Notes under the pieces: model-generated
Told to the model about the DNA's origin: nothing
Database searches by the model: none
The model's input: only the letters and a program-made list of their open reading frames with translations
Shown: in pieces, positions 1 to 8,088 of the stretch
How the letters are laid out: every line of letters starts with the position of its first letter
Numbering within the stretch: the stretch's first letter is position 1
Origin: Sulfolobales archaeon
GTDB lineage: Archaea > Thermoproteota > Thermoprotei_A > Sulfolobales > AG1
Assembly: GCA_038897115.1 (NCBI GenBank)
Contig: JAWAXC010000004.1
Location: 1 to 54,722 of the forward strand
Direction of reading: 5' to 3'
Length of the DNA: 54,722 nt
Position numbers and translations under genes: made by a program

Positions 1-300
1 TATGGGATCCTCAGGCTGGATCTTCACAACAGCGATCCGACTCCTGCGAGAAGCAAGCTTAGCCACCAGGTTAAAGGGGTTATCAAACGGTAGCCACTCA
101 ATATACACACCTAAATATCTAAACCCTTTCATTTTAAACTCAACAAGAGCAGAGCTAGGGGTTATCAGCTTTAAAACCCCACCCTCCTCTAAACAAGATC
201 TTACATAGCTCCTCATCACCCTCCTACCAACCCAAGATCCAAATGAGTACCACAGACCCAAGGTGATAGCTAATATAATGAAAACCTCAACCACATCCAA
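1..300 (-). CDS. Partial membrane-anchored hypothetical protein
   Basis: An open frame of 100 codons runs from a TTG at 300 (or GTG at 294) on the minus strand off the left edge, directly after an in-frame TAG. The first ~20 residues form one hydrophobic segment (FIILAITLGLWYSF), so the protein is probably anchored in the membrane by its N-terminus with a soluble domain behind it that contains RYLGVYIEWLPFDNP. Composition and codon use look coding. I do not recognise the family and the C-terminus is missing. An overlapping plus-strand frame at 2-208 is its shadow. Confidence 0.6.
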   Translation of the reverse strand, partial: MDVVEVFIILAITLGLWYSFGSWVGRRVMRSYVRSCLEEGGVLKLITPSSALVEFKMKGFRYLGVYIEWLPFDNPFNLVAKLASRRSRIAVVKIQPEDPI

Positions 301-408
301 CTAGAGTCCCGCCCATCCCTAGAAAATATTATGGCTGGGCACCAATATTACTTAGCCATAGACCCGAGGTTTAGAATAAACACCATATAGATCTACAAAA
401 GTGTCTAG

Positions 409-1800
409 CTAAGCTGGTAATTCCTTTCCCTTTGTCTCTTGCAGGAATATTATAGCTATTATTGATATTATAGAATATGCGGCCATGATAGCTGATAGCC
501 AGAACCAGTTCTCATAATACCTCCCCCCTATAAGGAGTGTGAGTATTATTGGTGATAGCCCACCAGCAAATATTGTTGTCATCTGGAATGCCGTGCCTAT
601 AGCTGTGGCTCTAACCCTCGTTGGGAATAGCTCTGAATAATACGCCGTCTGGGGTGCGAAGGATATGGCGTGTATGATTCCATAGATTCCAAGTGCTATA
701 GAGGCTATTAATATGTCGTGGGGGCTTCTAAGGATTATTATTGGGAAGAGTAGCGAGTATATTAGTATAGCTATATTGCCTAGTAATAAAGTCGTTCTCC
801 TCCCAATAATATCTGCTATGAGACCTCCCAGAGGCTCTGTAACCGCTTCGAATAAAGCTGCTATAGTCACTGCTATAGCTGCCTCCGCCTTCGAATACCC
901 TATACCTGTGAGATATATGAGGCTATATGTTGCGTAGACGTAGAAGAGGGCATTCTGGGCTGCTTTCGCAGCCATTAAATGCAATATCTTCCTCCAATAT
1001 CTCCTCACAGCCTCGGATATAGGGTTTCTCGAGATATCCCCCCTTCTCAGTATCTGTTGGAATAGCGGGGATTCAAGGACATAGTATCTGATCACACCAC
1101 CTATAACGGCTACAGCAGCACCTATATAGAAAAGGATCTTCCAGCTCTGCTGAATAAATAATGCCTCACCATATAGATTGATCAGAAATGCGCTCAAGGC
1201 CGTTCCCATGAGAAGCCCTATGGGAACCCCGATCTGTATAAAGCTCCCCCAGAAAGCCCTATACCTAGAATCATGATATAACTCCGATATAAAGGCGCTC
1301 GCAGCACCCCACTCGCCTCCCAGAGCTATGCCCTGGAAGAATCTTAGAATAGATACAATGGCTATGCCAAGATATCCAATAGAATCATAGCCAGGGACCA
1401 ATGCTATCCCAAGAGTAGCTACACCCATAATAATCAGATCTATTACTAGAGAAACCTTCCTCCCGAGCTTATCGCTTATATAGCCAATAACCATCGCCCC
1501 AGTAGCACGGGCTACAAAACCCAGCCAATATGTTATCAGAGATATAAGTGCTGCTAACTCCCTAGGAACGTCTCTTGGGAAAAAATAATATGGGAAGACC
1601 AAAGCTGCAACAGTTCCATATACAAAAAAGTCGTACCACTCAAGCGTAATACCTATATTAGCTATAACAAGAGCTCTGGATCTGCTTCTCTTTATCTCCA
1701 GCATAACTTGATCTATAGAAACATCTCTAACAGGGTTCCTCTTCCCACCATATTTGTTATTTCCAGATCTTCCAAATAAATTTCCGAACATATTTATCAC
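409..1800 (-). CDS. MFS transporter, metabolite:H+ symporter (MHS) type
   Basis: A 463-residue polytopic membrane protein of the major facilitator superfamily. The first membrane segment carries the metabolite:H+ symporter signature LEWYDFFVYGTVAALVFP (about residues 52-70). The loop between segments 2 and 3 has the MFS motif GYISDKLGRK, and its counterpart GLIADIIGRR lies in the second half, giving the usual 12-segment, two-bundle layout. MHS members take up proline, betaine, citrate, dicarboxylates or shikimate with protons; the substrate here cannot be read from sequence. The first ~35 residues are basic and probably cytoplasmic. It stands alone, divergent from the OsmC gene across a 147-bp AT-rich spacer. 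Confidence 0.9.
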   Translation of the reverse strand: MINMFGNLFGRSGNNKYGGKRNPVRDVSIDQVMLEIKRSRSRALVIANIGITLEWYDFFVYGTVAALVFPYYFFPRDVPRELAALISLITYWLGFVARATGAMVIGYISDKLGRKVSLVIDLIIMGVATLGIALVPGYDSIGYLGIAIVSILRFFQGIALGGEWGAASAFISELYHDSRYRAFWGSFIQIGVPIGLLMGTALSAFLINLYGEALFIQQSWKILFYIGAAVAVIGGVIRYYVLESPLFQQILRRGDISRNPISEAVRRYWRKILHLMAAKAAQNALFYVYATYSLIYLTGIGYSKAEAAIAVTIAALFEAVTEPLGGLIADIIGRRTTLLLGNIAILIYSLLFPIIILRSPHDILIASIALGIYGIIHAISFAPQTAYYSELFPTRVRATAIGTAFQMTTIFAGGLSPIILTLLIGGRYYENWFWLSAIMAAYSIISIIAIIFLQETKGKELPA

Positions 1801-1947
1801 TCATCTATATATAAGGTTACTAATATTTAAGTATTTCTACATAGAATCTTTAGCTTAAGCTACGAATACTAGAAAATATATCTATAGATCTACGTTAAAT
1901 AATCCAAAAAGATAATAAGTTTTTACTTAACAATATTTAAGCATTCT

Positions 1948-2505
1948 ATGTATATGTCATTTGGTGAGTATATGGGTCAGATAGTCAATGGGATCGATGT
2001 TGATAGGCTTAGGCAATTGCTTAAAGAGGCTGAGAAGAATAAGGATCTTATCGCAAGTATCTCTAAATATAGTGCTAGGGTTAGGTGGCTGGGATCTGGG
2101 TTCAATTTCAAGGCATATATAAGGGATCATTCCTTCGCTGTGTCAGAGCCTCAGGATGTTGGTGGGGTTGATGCTGGTCCAAGGGCTATAGAATATGTTC
2201 TAGGAGCTCTAGGTGCTTGTTATGCTACTGGTTTTGTTCTTAATGCTACTAAGAGGGGTGTTAGGATTAGAAACCTAGAGATAGCCCTAGAGGGTGAGAT
2301 AGACAACATACTAGTATTCCTAGGACTATCAAACCAAGGACACCCAGGATATAGAAGAATAGTGGCAAAAGCCTATATAGACGCAGAAGCAGACGAAAAA
2401 ACAATAAAAGAAATATGGGAAGAAACAGTAAAAACATCACCAGTAGGAAACACACTAACAAGACAAGTAGAAATAATACCTGAGGCGAAGGTGGTTAAGG
2501 GCTGA
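1948..2505 (+). CDS. OsmC/Ohr-family protein lacking the second cysteine
   Basis: The 185-residue protein has the OsmC core, including GPRAIEYVLGALGACYATGF around the first conserved cysteine (C91). OsmC and Ohr proteins reduce organic hydroperoxides with two cysteines. Here the place of the second cysteine, before P-V-x-N-T-L near residue 164, holds a serine (TSPVGNTL), so a normal two-cysteine mechanism is unlikely. Many OsmC-like proteins share this loss. Codon usage changes abruptly near position 2280: the first half favours G/T-ending codons, the rest almost exclusively A/C-ending ones. Monocistronic, divergent from the MFS gene. Confidence 0.85.
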   Translation: MYMSFGEYMGQIVNGIDVDRLRQLLKEAEKNKDLIASISKYSARVRWLGSGFNFKAYIRDHSFAVSEPQDVGGVDAGPRAIEYVLGALGACYATGFVLNATKRGVRIRNLEIALEGEIDNILVFLGLSNQGHPGYRRIVAKAYIDAEADEKTIKEIWEETVKTSPVGNTLTRQVEIIPEAKVVKG

Positions 2506-2664
2506 ACAAGGCTAGAATCGATTTTTTATAAGATCCCCATATCATCTTCGCCTTGATAACAGGTATTTGAAATCAACAAATATTTTATATTTATATTTAT
2601 ATTTGTGTCTAAGGATCCCTGAAAAATAATAGTGTATATAGTAAGTATCTTCATAGGTGGCTCT

Positions 2665-3657
2665 ATGAGACTTTCAGATGTGGGGGAGAAGGGGTTTATA
2701 TCTAGATCTATGGGGATCCTTGCCGATATATGGATCTCTGGAGGGCTTGCTCCAGGTGATGATGCATCCTCATACTATCTAGCTGGTTTATGGCTTCTAC
2801 TCAAGATCGATGGGTTTTCTGCCCACAGCTCTAAATATCCATGGAATCGATGGGGGGATCTTGGGTGGAAGGCTGCTACATCATGTGCAAGCGATATAGT
2901 TGCTAAAGGGGGTACCCCATATGCATATCTAATCTCGCTTGGGGCGCCAGCGAGCTTTTCCCTAGAAGATATGCTCGAGCTTGTAAACGGCTTTAAAGAG
3001 GCTTTAAAACTATATGGAGGGGTCTTCGCCGGGGGGGATACTAACTCCTCTAAGGAGGATATATGGGTTGATGTTGCATGTATAGGCTCTACAAATACAG
3101 ATCCGATACCCAGGGGCGGGCAACCTGGAGACTGGATTCTGATTACAGGTAGATTTGGCTATTCAGGCCTAGCTAGGATCTATTATGAGAGGTTTTTGAA
3201 AGGGGAGATAGGGGTTGGGGATATCCCGGAGGAGGTTATAAGGGCTACATCAAGGCCTGTGGCGAGGGTTGGGGCTGAGCGTGTTTTGAGGAGATATAGG
3301 AGGTGTATAAGAGGGGCTGTAGATGTTTCTGATAGCCTTGCAGAGTCTCTATATCTGATCTCAGAGTTCTCTGGCTATGAAATCGAGCTCCACGAAATAC
3401 CAGTAGATCCGAGGGCTACGGAGATTGCTAGGGATATAAGAGCAGATCTAATAGATATAGTTTTCAATGGTGGGGAGGAGTATGAGCTCGTATTATCTGT
3501 TGAGGAATCCTGTGTAGAACCTATTATCCAGGATATGAGGAGGGTGGGAATAGAGATCTCCTACTACGGGGTTATCACAGGGAATAGAGGGTTGGGGGTT
3601 CTATATAAGGGGCTCAAGATCTCTAGGGAGGGTTATCAGCATTTCATATCAATATAG
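2665..3657 (+). CDS. thiL: Thiamine-monophosphate kinase
   Basis: ThiL phosphorylates thiamine monophosphate to thiamine diphosphate with ATP. The protein starts MRLSDVGEKGFI, a typical ThiL N-terminus, and has PGDDAS (nucleotide/Mg site), DLGWKAATSCASDIVAKGG and VFAGGDTNSS, the signature blocks of the ThiL/PurM fold. A longer frame begins with GTG at 2632, but ATG 2665 is preceded by GGTGG at 2656-2660, four bases upstream, so I choose it (330 residues). An AT-rich stretch near 2580-2604 could be the TATA region. It converges on the SIS gene with no spacing between the stop codons. A related AIR-synthase-like kinase is the main alternative. Confidence 0.8.
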   Translation: MRLSDVGEKGFISRSMGILADIWISGGLAPGDDASSYYLAGLWLLLKIDGFSAHSSKYPWNRWGDLGWKAATSCASDIVAKGGTPYAYLISLGAPASFSLEDMLELVNGFKEALKLYGGVFAGGDTNSSKEDIWVDVACIGSTNTDPIPRGGQPGDWILITGRFGYSGLARIYYERFLKGEIGVGDIPEEVIRATSRPVARVGAERVLRRYRRCIRGAVDVSDSLAESLYLISEFSGYEIELHEIPVDPRATEIARDIRADLIDIVFNGGEEYELVLSVEESCVEPIIQDMRRVGIEISYYGVITGNRGLGVLYKGLKISREGYQHFISI

Positions 3658-4749
3658 CTATATAACTACCTTTGACAGCATTCTAGGCATATCAGGATCT
3701 AATAGCCTTGATATAGATATATAATATGAGAGGAGCTGGTAGAATGCTGCAGCGATAATAGATATGGATGCCGACCTTAACGGTGGGGTGGAAACTATCT
3801 CAAAGGATCTTCCCCTCACATCATCCCCAACATCTATCGATGCTACTATATATATAGGGGCTCCCGAGCCCTCTAGATCTTTTTGCAGCTTCGCAGCATG
3901 ATCTAGATCCTCTTCAGAGAATACATTACAATATATAGGGGTCTTTTTACCCATAATAGCCTTAGGCCCATGTCTAGCCTCGCTAATCTGGATAGCCTCT
4001 GCATGAACACCAGCAGCCTCCTTCAGCTTCAGAGCAGCCTCCCTAGCAATTGCATATCCCACACCCCCTCCAAGGGCGAAGGCGCTTCCATATCTATAGA
4101 CATCAGCAGCAATTCTTCTCGATATGGGTTCAAGCATTGATATAGATGATAGCAGGGTTCTCGGTACCACCCCAAGATCCTCTATCCCCTCTCCACCCCC
4201 CAGCTTTGAAACCTCAGAGGCGATCATAAGTAGAGCATATATCTGGGCGGTGAAAGTCTTGGTAGCTGTTATAGCCTCCTCCCTCCCCGCCATTATATAT
4301 ATAACATAATCTGAGATCCTTGCTAAAGGACTCTCAGGATTATTGGTGACACCCACTATAGATGCCCCAGCCTCCCTAGCTCTTCTAGCCGCTTCAAGGG
4401 TATCACTTGTATATCCACTCTGGCTAATAGCTATGACCACATCTCCTTTAGATACAGCTTTACTATAATATGGATATTCCCCAGAGCTAACGGGGATCGA
4501 GACCCTCTTAGCGTGATTAGCCAATGCATAGTGAAACACGAGGCCAGCATTATATGAGGATCCGCTTCCAACGATATAGATCTTATCAGAGGAGTAGATC
4601 CTCTGGGCTGTTTGGATAACCCTTTCCCCTAGATTCTCCCAGAGCCTCTTCAGAATAGATGGCTCCTCATGGATCTCTTTAATCATATAGTGGGGAGACC
4701 CTCCCACATCGATTAAGGGACCCCTTAAAAGCTCTAAGGGAATCACCAT
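3658..4749 (-). CDS. Two-SIS-domain glucosamine-6-phosphate deaminase/isomerase-like protein
   Basis: The 363-residue protein resembles the isomerase half of glucosamine-6-phosphate synthase (GlmS) without its glutaminase domain. SIS domain 1 has VGSGSSYNAG (about 61-70) and SQSGYTSDT (about 109-117). SIS domain 2 has ALGGGVGYAIAREAALKLKE, and ISEARHGPKAI follows, holding the catalytic Glu and His region of the family. Archaeal stand-alone proteins of this kind include the Thermococcus glucosamine-6-phosphate deaminase of chitin breakdown. With no amidotransferase domain here, deamination of glucosamine-6-phosphate to fructose-6-phosphate is the likely job. It could finish the amino-sugar route begun by the 34-46 kb locus, although it lies 30 kb away. 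Confidence 0.85.
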   Translation of the reverse strand: MVIPLELLRGPLIDVGGSPHYMIKEIHEEPSILKRLWENLGERVIQTAQRIYSSDKIYIVGSGSSYNAGLVFHYALANHAKRVSIPVSSGEYPYYSKAVSKGDVVIAISQSGYTSDTLEAARRAREAGASIVGVTNNPESPLARISDYVIYIMAGREEAITATKTFTAQIYALLMIASEVSKLGGGEGIEDLGVVPRTLLSSISMLEPISRRIAADVYRYGSAFALGGGVGYAIAREAALKLKEAAGVHAEAIQISEARHGPKAIMGKKTPIYCNVFSEEDLDHAAKLQKDLEGSGAPIYIVASIDVGDDVRGRSFEIVSTPPLRSASISIIAAAFYQLLSYYISISRLLDPDMPRMLSKVVI

Positions 4750-4835
4750 AGCTTATTCCCTTCCACCCTAATTTACAATTAAAAGACCCTTAAACTCCGA
4801 GACAGCGAGGAGATCAGCTATATAATGGTTGCCGA

Positions 4836-4871
4836 CCTCCTCTCCACCCTAGAGGGCGAAGGCTTCCGGTT
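4836..4871 (-). repeat. IS605-type solitary hairpin, copy 1 (degenerate)
   Basis: Read on the minus strand this is GGAAGCC, an ~8-bp hairpin with G-U pairs (CTTCGCCC opposite GGGTGGAG), then GGAGAGGAGGTCGGC. It matches the pattern of the hairpins at 21650, 26341 and 50638 (GAAGCC, GC-rich hairpin, GGAGGAGG). Such hairpins commonly lie at the right end of IS200/IS605-family elements in archaea, and in that setting form the 3' part of the omega RNA. No tnpB is adjacent. It lies in the 133-bp spacer between the SIS and Nudix genes. Confidence 0.55.
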
Positions 4872-4882
4872 CTAATGATTTT

Positions 4883-5389
4883 CTATTTTAAATGAGATCT
4901 AATGGTATTGATGCTATGGGAATACTCTGTGATCCAGACCTTAGATGGCTCTATAGAGCATATGCCCTTAGAAAGGAGTTTCTCAAAGAATCTTCTAGTG
5001 GATGGTGTTAGATCCATTTCGAGCACCCTATCTAGAGGGACTAAGGCTGCTTCTAAAGCATCACTACTTGGGCTGAGCCTCTCCATGGAAATGGGTTCCA
5101 CAAGCACATCTATTATTACATATCTCGTTGCGAGCTCACCGTTTTCATTCATAACAAATAGATCTGTTAGATCTATTATACCAAGGGGCTTTCCTATAAC
5201 CCCTGTCTCCTCCTCAAGCTCCCTAACAGCCGCTTCTAAAATACCTTCCCCAGGCTCTACATGCCCTCCTGGGAGGCTCCACTTATTAGCTGATGGAGGG
5301 TTTCTACGCTTAACAAGCAGAACCTTTCCATCCTTTATAACAACCGCCCCAACCCCAACCCTTATCGATGCTACCAAACAACACACCAA
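4883..5389 (-). CDS. Nudix hydrolase (ADP-ribose pyrophosphatase/MutT type)
   Basis: A 168-residue Nudix hydrolase. The Nudix box G-x5-E-x7-R-E-x2-E-E-x-G is complete: [20 protein letters not shown] followed by ETGV, about residues 41-64, giving the Mg-binding helix. The preceding [20 protein letters not shown] is typical of ADP-ribose pyrophosphatase and MutT-like enzymes, which hydrolyse nucleoside diphosphates linked to another moiety. The exact substrate is unknown. The TTG at 5389 is the first possible start; a second TTG four codons later would give a protein starting just before [12 protein letters not shown] and is equally plausible. It stands alone downstream of tatA on the same strand. 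Confidence 0.9.
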   Translation of the reverse strand: MVCCLVASIRVGVGAVVIKDGKVLLVKRRNPPSANKWSLPGGHVEPGEGILEAAVRELEEETGVIGKPLGIIDLTDLFVMNENGELATRYVIIDVLVEPISMERLSPSSDALEAALVPLDRVLEMDLTPSTRRFFEKLLSKGICSIEPSKVWITEYSHSINTIRSHLK

Positions 5390-5445
5390 AAGAATGTATG
5401 CAATAATCAGGATATATTACGTTGCCTTGCTATAAATCCACATAG

Positions 5446-5823
5446 CTATATATGGCCTGTAGAAGCAGCCCTCTTCTCCCTCAGCTTCTTAGCCAGCTCC
5501 TCAGCTATTTGATCAATAGTCTTACCCCTAACATCAATACCCTCCTTAATCGCTGCCGCAACAATAGCGTTGCTTGTGTCAACCTCTACAGCCGTTTGAG
5601 CCTGTATAGAGGGTTGCTGAACAGCCTGGGCTCTCGAGTGCTCCCCCTGGATCTCCTTCTTAATATTTTCCTTTATATTCTCCTCAGATATAGCAGAAGA
5701 AGCCTTTCTAAACTCCCTAACAGCCTCTCCAATAGCCCTAGCAAATTGAGGGAGCTTGGAGGGACCCAATACTAGGATAAGCACGATCAGCCCTAGCAGA
5801 AGCATTGTATCTATCGTTGGCAT
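5446..5823 (-). CDS. tatA: Twin-arginine translocase subunit TatA/Hcf106
   Basis: The 125-residue protein has one N-terminal membrane helix (about 6-20, LLLGLIVLILVLGPSKLP), the conserved G-P-x-x-L-P hinge, then an amphipathic helix RAIGEAVREFRKASS and a charged, Gln-rich cytoplasmic tail. This is the standard TatA layout. TatA forms the pore that exports folded proteins in the twin-arginine pathway with TatC. No tatC lies in the window. GGGGGT about 5-11 bases before the ATG is the likely ribosome-binding site, and a TATA-like run (TATATATA) lies near 5863-5875. Confidence 0.9.
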   Translation of the reverse strand: MPTIDTMLLLGLIVLILVLGPSKLPQFARAIGEAVREFRKASSAISEENIKENIKKEIQGEHSRAQAVQQPSIQAQTAVEVDTSNAIVAAAIKEGIDVRGKTIDQIAEELAKKLREKRAASTGHI

Positions 5824-6145
5824 ATCTCTACCCCCTATCCCAAGGAATTTTAGGCTAAAGAGGTATATATATGGATACTCAGCTCATCTCTAATCTAAAA
5901 TAGCTATATATCTAACCATGAAGATCATAGTTAACTATGCTAAAAATCTCTATCAATTGGCTAAACAATATATTTATTTCCTCGAAAAACAAGCTAGGAT
6001 CTCATAATATTTTATATTAGTTGGCTTATTATTGGGGACAGAAATATCTTTGATGGTCTTTGGGAGTTTTTATATGGGTTCGCTGTTAATATCCTTCAGG
6101 GCTATTAGGTAGGCTGATATATAGGCTCCGAAGACTGTAGGTTTA

Positions 6146-6253
6146 TTGATGGGCTCGGGGTGCGCGAGGGTGGCTGAACCGCCGTAGCCCGCCCCGAGCT
6201 GTGCCGTGATGAGCCCGAGGGTGGTCATAAAAGACCGCTCTCGGATGGACGGC
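6146..6253 (+). ncRNA. GC-rich structured RNA candidate A
   Basis: A ~105-base GC-rich segment (over 60% GC in a genome near 45%) that shares end-to-end similarity with 13816-13922, with sharp boundaries on both sides. Lower stem CTCGGGG (6154-6160) pairs with CCCCGAG (6192-6198). Inner stem GGTGG (6169-6173) pairs with CCGCC (6179-6183). A second hairpin of 12 bp spans about 6215-6244. TATATAG at 6118-6124 lies ~28 bases before the presumed start. The 3' half overlaps, antisense, the end of the gene ending at 6225. Function unknown; a coding relic on the minus strand is the alternative. Confidence 0.5.
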
Positions 6254-7022
6254 ATCCATATCTCATATATATCGAAATCTTGATCCTATTAAATATATTG
6301 CTAATAGTTGTCATGAGAAATTCATCAGCGCCTCTATAGTCCTGCTGTGAGGCTATTCTCCCCACTACAGCCCTATCAACGCTATATCCATGCTCGCTTT
6401 CAATGAGATCCAGTATTTTGGATGCTGTAGCACTATCCCCCTCATAGATCTTTAGCTGGAGAGATGCTATTAGATATACAGCAGATAATATTTTCCCAGA
6501 TATATCCTCTGAAACCCCGGAGATGATGTTTCTAAGTTTCTCGCTAAAACCACTATAAGTAGATCTCCATCCTTTCAAGAGATCCTCTGATATACATTCA
6601 AGAGGATCTTTTTGACAATTCTTTAGAGCATCTATGAAGGATAGCAACGTAGACCTAGGAGATCTCCTGAGCCTTGAGAGGATCTCTAGAACCTTTGATC
6701 TCTCACCCAAATAATTTGCCAAAGCCTTCTCCGCTTCCCCTATCACCCTCTCATAGGTTATTGAGAGGAGTTCTCCAACAAATCTACATGCATCATCATC
6801 AGAGTTAAATATAACTACTAGATCACCTAGAAGAACCTCTCTACCATCCCTCGACCTCAGATCCCATGGACTCTTCTCGATCATTGTTTGAGCTCCCCTA
6901 CCGAATCTCCTTCTCTCCCTACATGAAATCTTAACCCTGCTGCCATCAGCTATCTCAACAACACAGCTAGTATACAGCCTTCCAGCTGATTTAACCGAGA
7001 CCTCTCTATACATGCTAGACAC
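6225..7022 (-). CDS. Unknown protein, third gene of a three-gene operon
   Basis: A 265-residue soluble protein I do not recognise. Residues 1-80 look beta-rich (LYTSCVVEIADGSRVKISC, then GREVLLGDLVVIFNS), resembling a small barrel or PH-like fold. The remainder is helical, with a Cys pair in NCQKDPLEC. There are no membrane segments. Its start overlaps the end of the upstream zinc-ribbon gene by 8 bases, so the three genes 10363 to 6225 are translationally coupled and probably act together. Its last ~10 codons lie inside structured element A, so its true C-terminus may have been changed by that element. Confidence 0.65.
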   Translation of the reverse strand: MSSMYREVSVKSAGRLYTSCVVEIADGSRVKISCRERRRFGRGAQTMIEKSPWDLRSRDGREVLLGDLVVIFNSDDDACRFVGELLSITYERVIGEAEKALANYLGERSKVLEILSRLRRSPRSTLLSFIDALKNCQKDPLECISEDLLKGWRSTYSGFSEKLRNIISGVSEDISGKILSAVYLIASLQLKIYEGDSATASKILDLIESEHGYSVDRAVVGRIASQQDYRGADEFLMTTISNIFNRIKISIYMRYGCRPSESGLL

Positions 7023-8088
7023 CTAAGATCTTATCTATATCTATCTCAGGATTTCTACCCTTCAGAGTATCATATGCCTTTCTGAGCCACTCAAACTCAG
7101 GCTTATCCATGAAGCCCACTAGAGCTATTAGATCATATGTTCCTAGCCTCCCCTCTTTTTCAACTAGGCTTAGAGTGTGATTTAGAAGACCCCCGAAACC
7201 CCTTATAAACTCTTTATATGAGGATGATATATGGTCTAGCATCTCCTTTGGAGCAGCTGCGATAACATGTACAGATTGTATATTCCTTGTCACAAGGTCT
7301 ATTGAAAGCCTGTATAGAAGAGATCTCATAGCTGATAAGGGGTTCTTAAACACTGTTGGGTGAGCCCCTATTATAGATGTGAGACCATAGTATCTAATCC
7401 CTAGATCTCTATCCTCAGACACAGCTCTGAAAACCTCTTTCGCCGAGGCTAGAAAGTATCTAGATATGTATGCGAGCGCATCCCTCTCCTCTATATAGCC
7501 GAGCTCTTCTGAGTATCCTGTGAGCTCTTTAACAAAGCCCTCTGTAACGATGACCGTTGGTATGCCCTTTCTATTAGCAGCTTTTATGGCTGAATAGCTG
7601 TTAACAGCCTCTGGTGCGGGAGCTTCCTCACCTGGAACTAATGAGATCAATAGAGAGTTCGATGGATCTATCTCACTTGTAAGTGTTATAAGCAGTGCTA
7701 GTGGGCTTGATAGATTAGCTATCACAAGTCTGTTGGAGGACCACCCAACACCGTGGATCTTTAAGAGAAGGCTTAGCCTATCCCTATACTCTCTAAAGTA
7801 CTCTGGCCAAAGTCTGCTTCTAAGCCTTCTAAGCATAATCATTCCATCGGAAATTAACTCGCTATCTCCTAGGGTGATGTTTAGAACATAGATCCCTCTT
7901 GGAGAGATCTGCTGAAGCGGGAAGTCTACACTAAGATCAACCAATAGTATCGAGGCATCCTCTCTAGGCCTTTCAATAGCTGGGAGCTCTACAAGCTCCT
8001 CCATAGAGAGGGAATAGCTTATCCTAGAACCACATATATTACATCTAGCCTCAAAACCCATTGGATGTCCTTTCTCACATTTCGGCAA
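7015..8088 (-). CDS. Unknown zinc-ribbon protein, second gene of the operon
   Basis: A 357-residue protein beginning with a zinc ribbon, C-x2-G-H-x7-C-x2-C-G (residues 4-19), followed by an alpha/beta domain: strands such as ASILLVDLSVDF, NRLVIANLSS and GIPTVIVTEGF, then several amphipathic helices. I cannot place the alpha/beta domain. It lacks the glycine loop of tubulin/FtsZ and the Walker A motif of P-loop ATPases, and no MIDAS DxSxS motif is evident. It overlaps the membrane protein upstream by 14 bases and the next gene by 8, which argues for one complex. Confidence 0.65.
   Translation of the reverse strand: MPKCEKGHPMGFEARCNICGSRISYSLSMEELVELPAIERPREDASILLVDLSVDFPLQQISPRGIYVLNITLGDSELISDGMIMLRRLRSRLWPEYFREYRDRLSLLLKIHGVGWSSNRLVIANLSSPLALLITLTSEIDPSNSLLISLVPGEEAPAPEAVNSYSAIKAANRKGIPTVIVTEGFVKELTGYSEELGYIEERDALAYISRYFLASAKEVFRAVSEDRDLGIRYYGLTSIIGAHPTVFKNPLSAMRSLLYRLSIDLVTRNIQSVHVIAAAPKEMLDHISSSYKEFIRGFGGLLNHTLSLVEKEGRLGTYDLIALVGFMDKPEFEWLRKAYDTLKGRNPEIDIDKILGV

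Noticed and set aside
2-208. Plus-strand open frame at the left edge
   Set aside because: It mirrors a better minus-strand frame with a membrane helix and coherent composition that runs off the edge.
6070-6255. Minus-strand 61-codon frame over element A
   Set aside because: It overlaps the end of the operon gene and lies mostly in the structured element. The similarity to element B's translation is noted, but B has only a start-less counterpart, so I do not call a gene.
7015-8088. FtsZ/tubulin-like protein
   Set aside because: The overall alpha/beta pattern suggested it, but no GGGTG[S/T]G loop is present.
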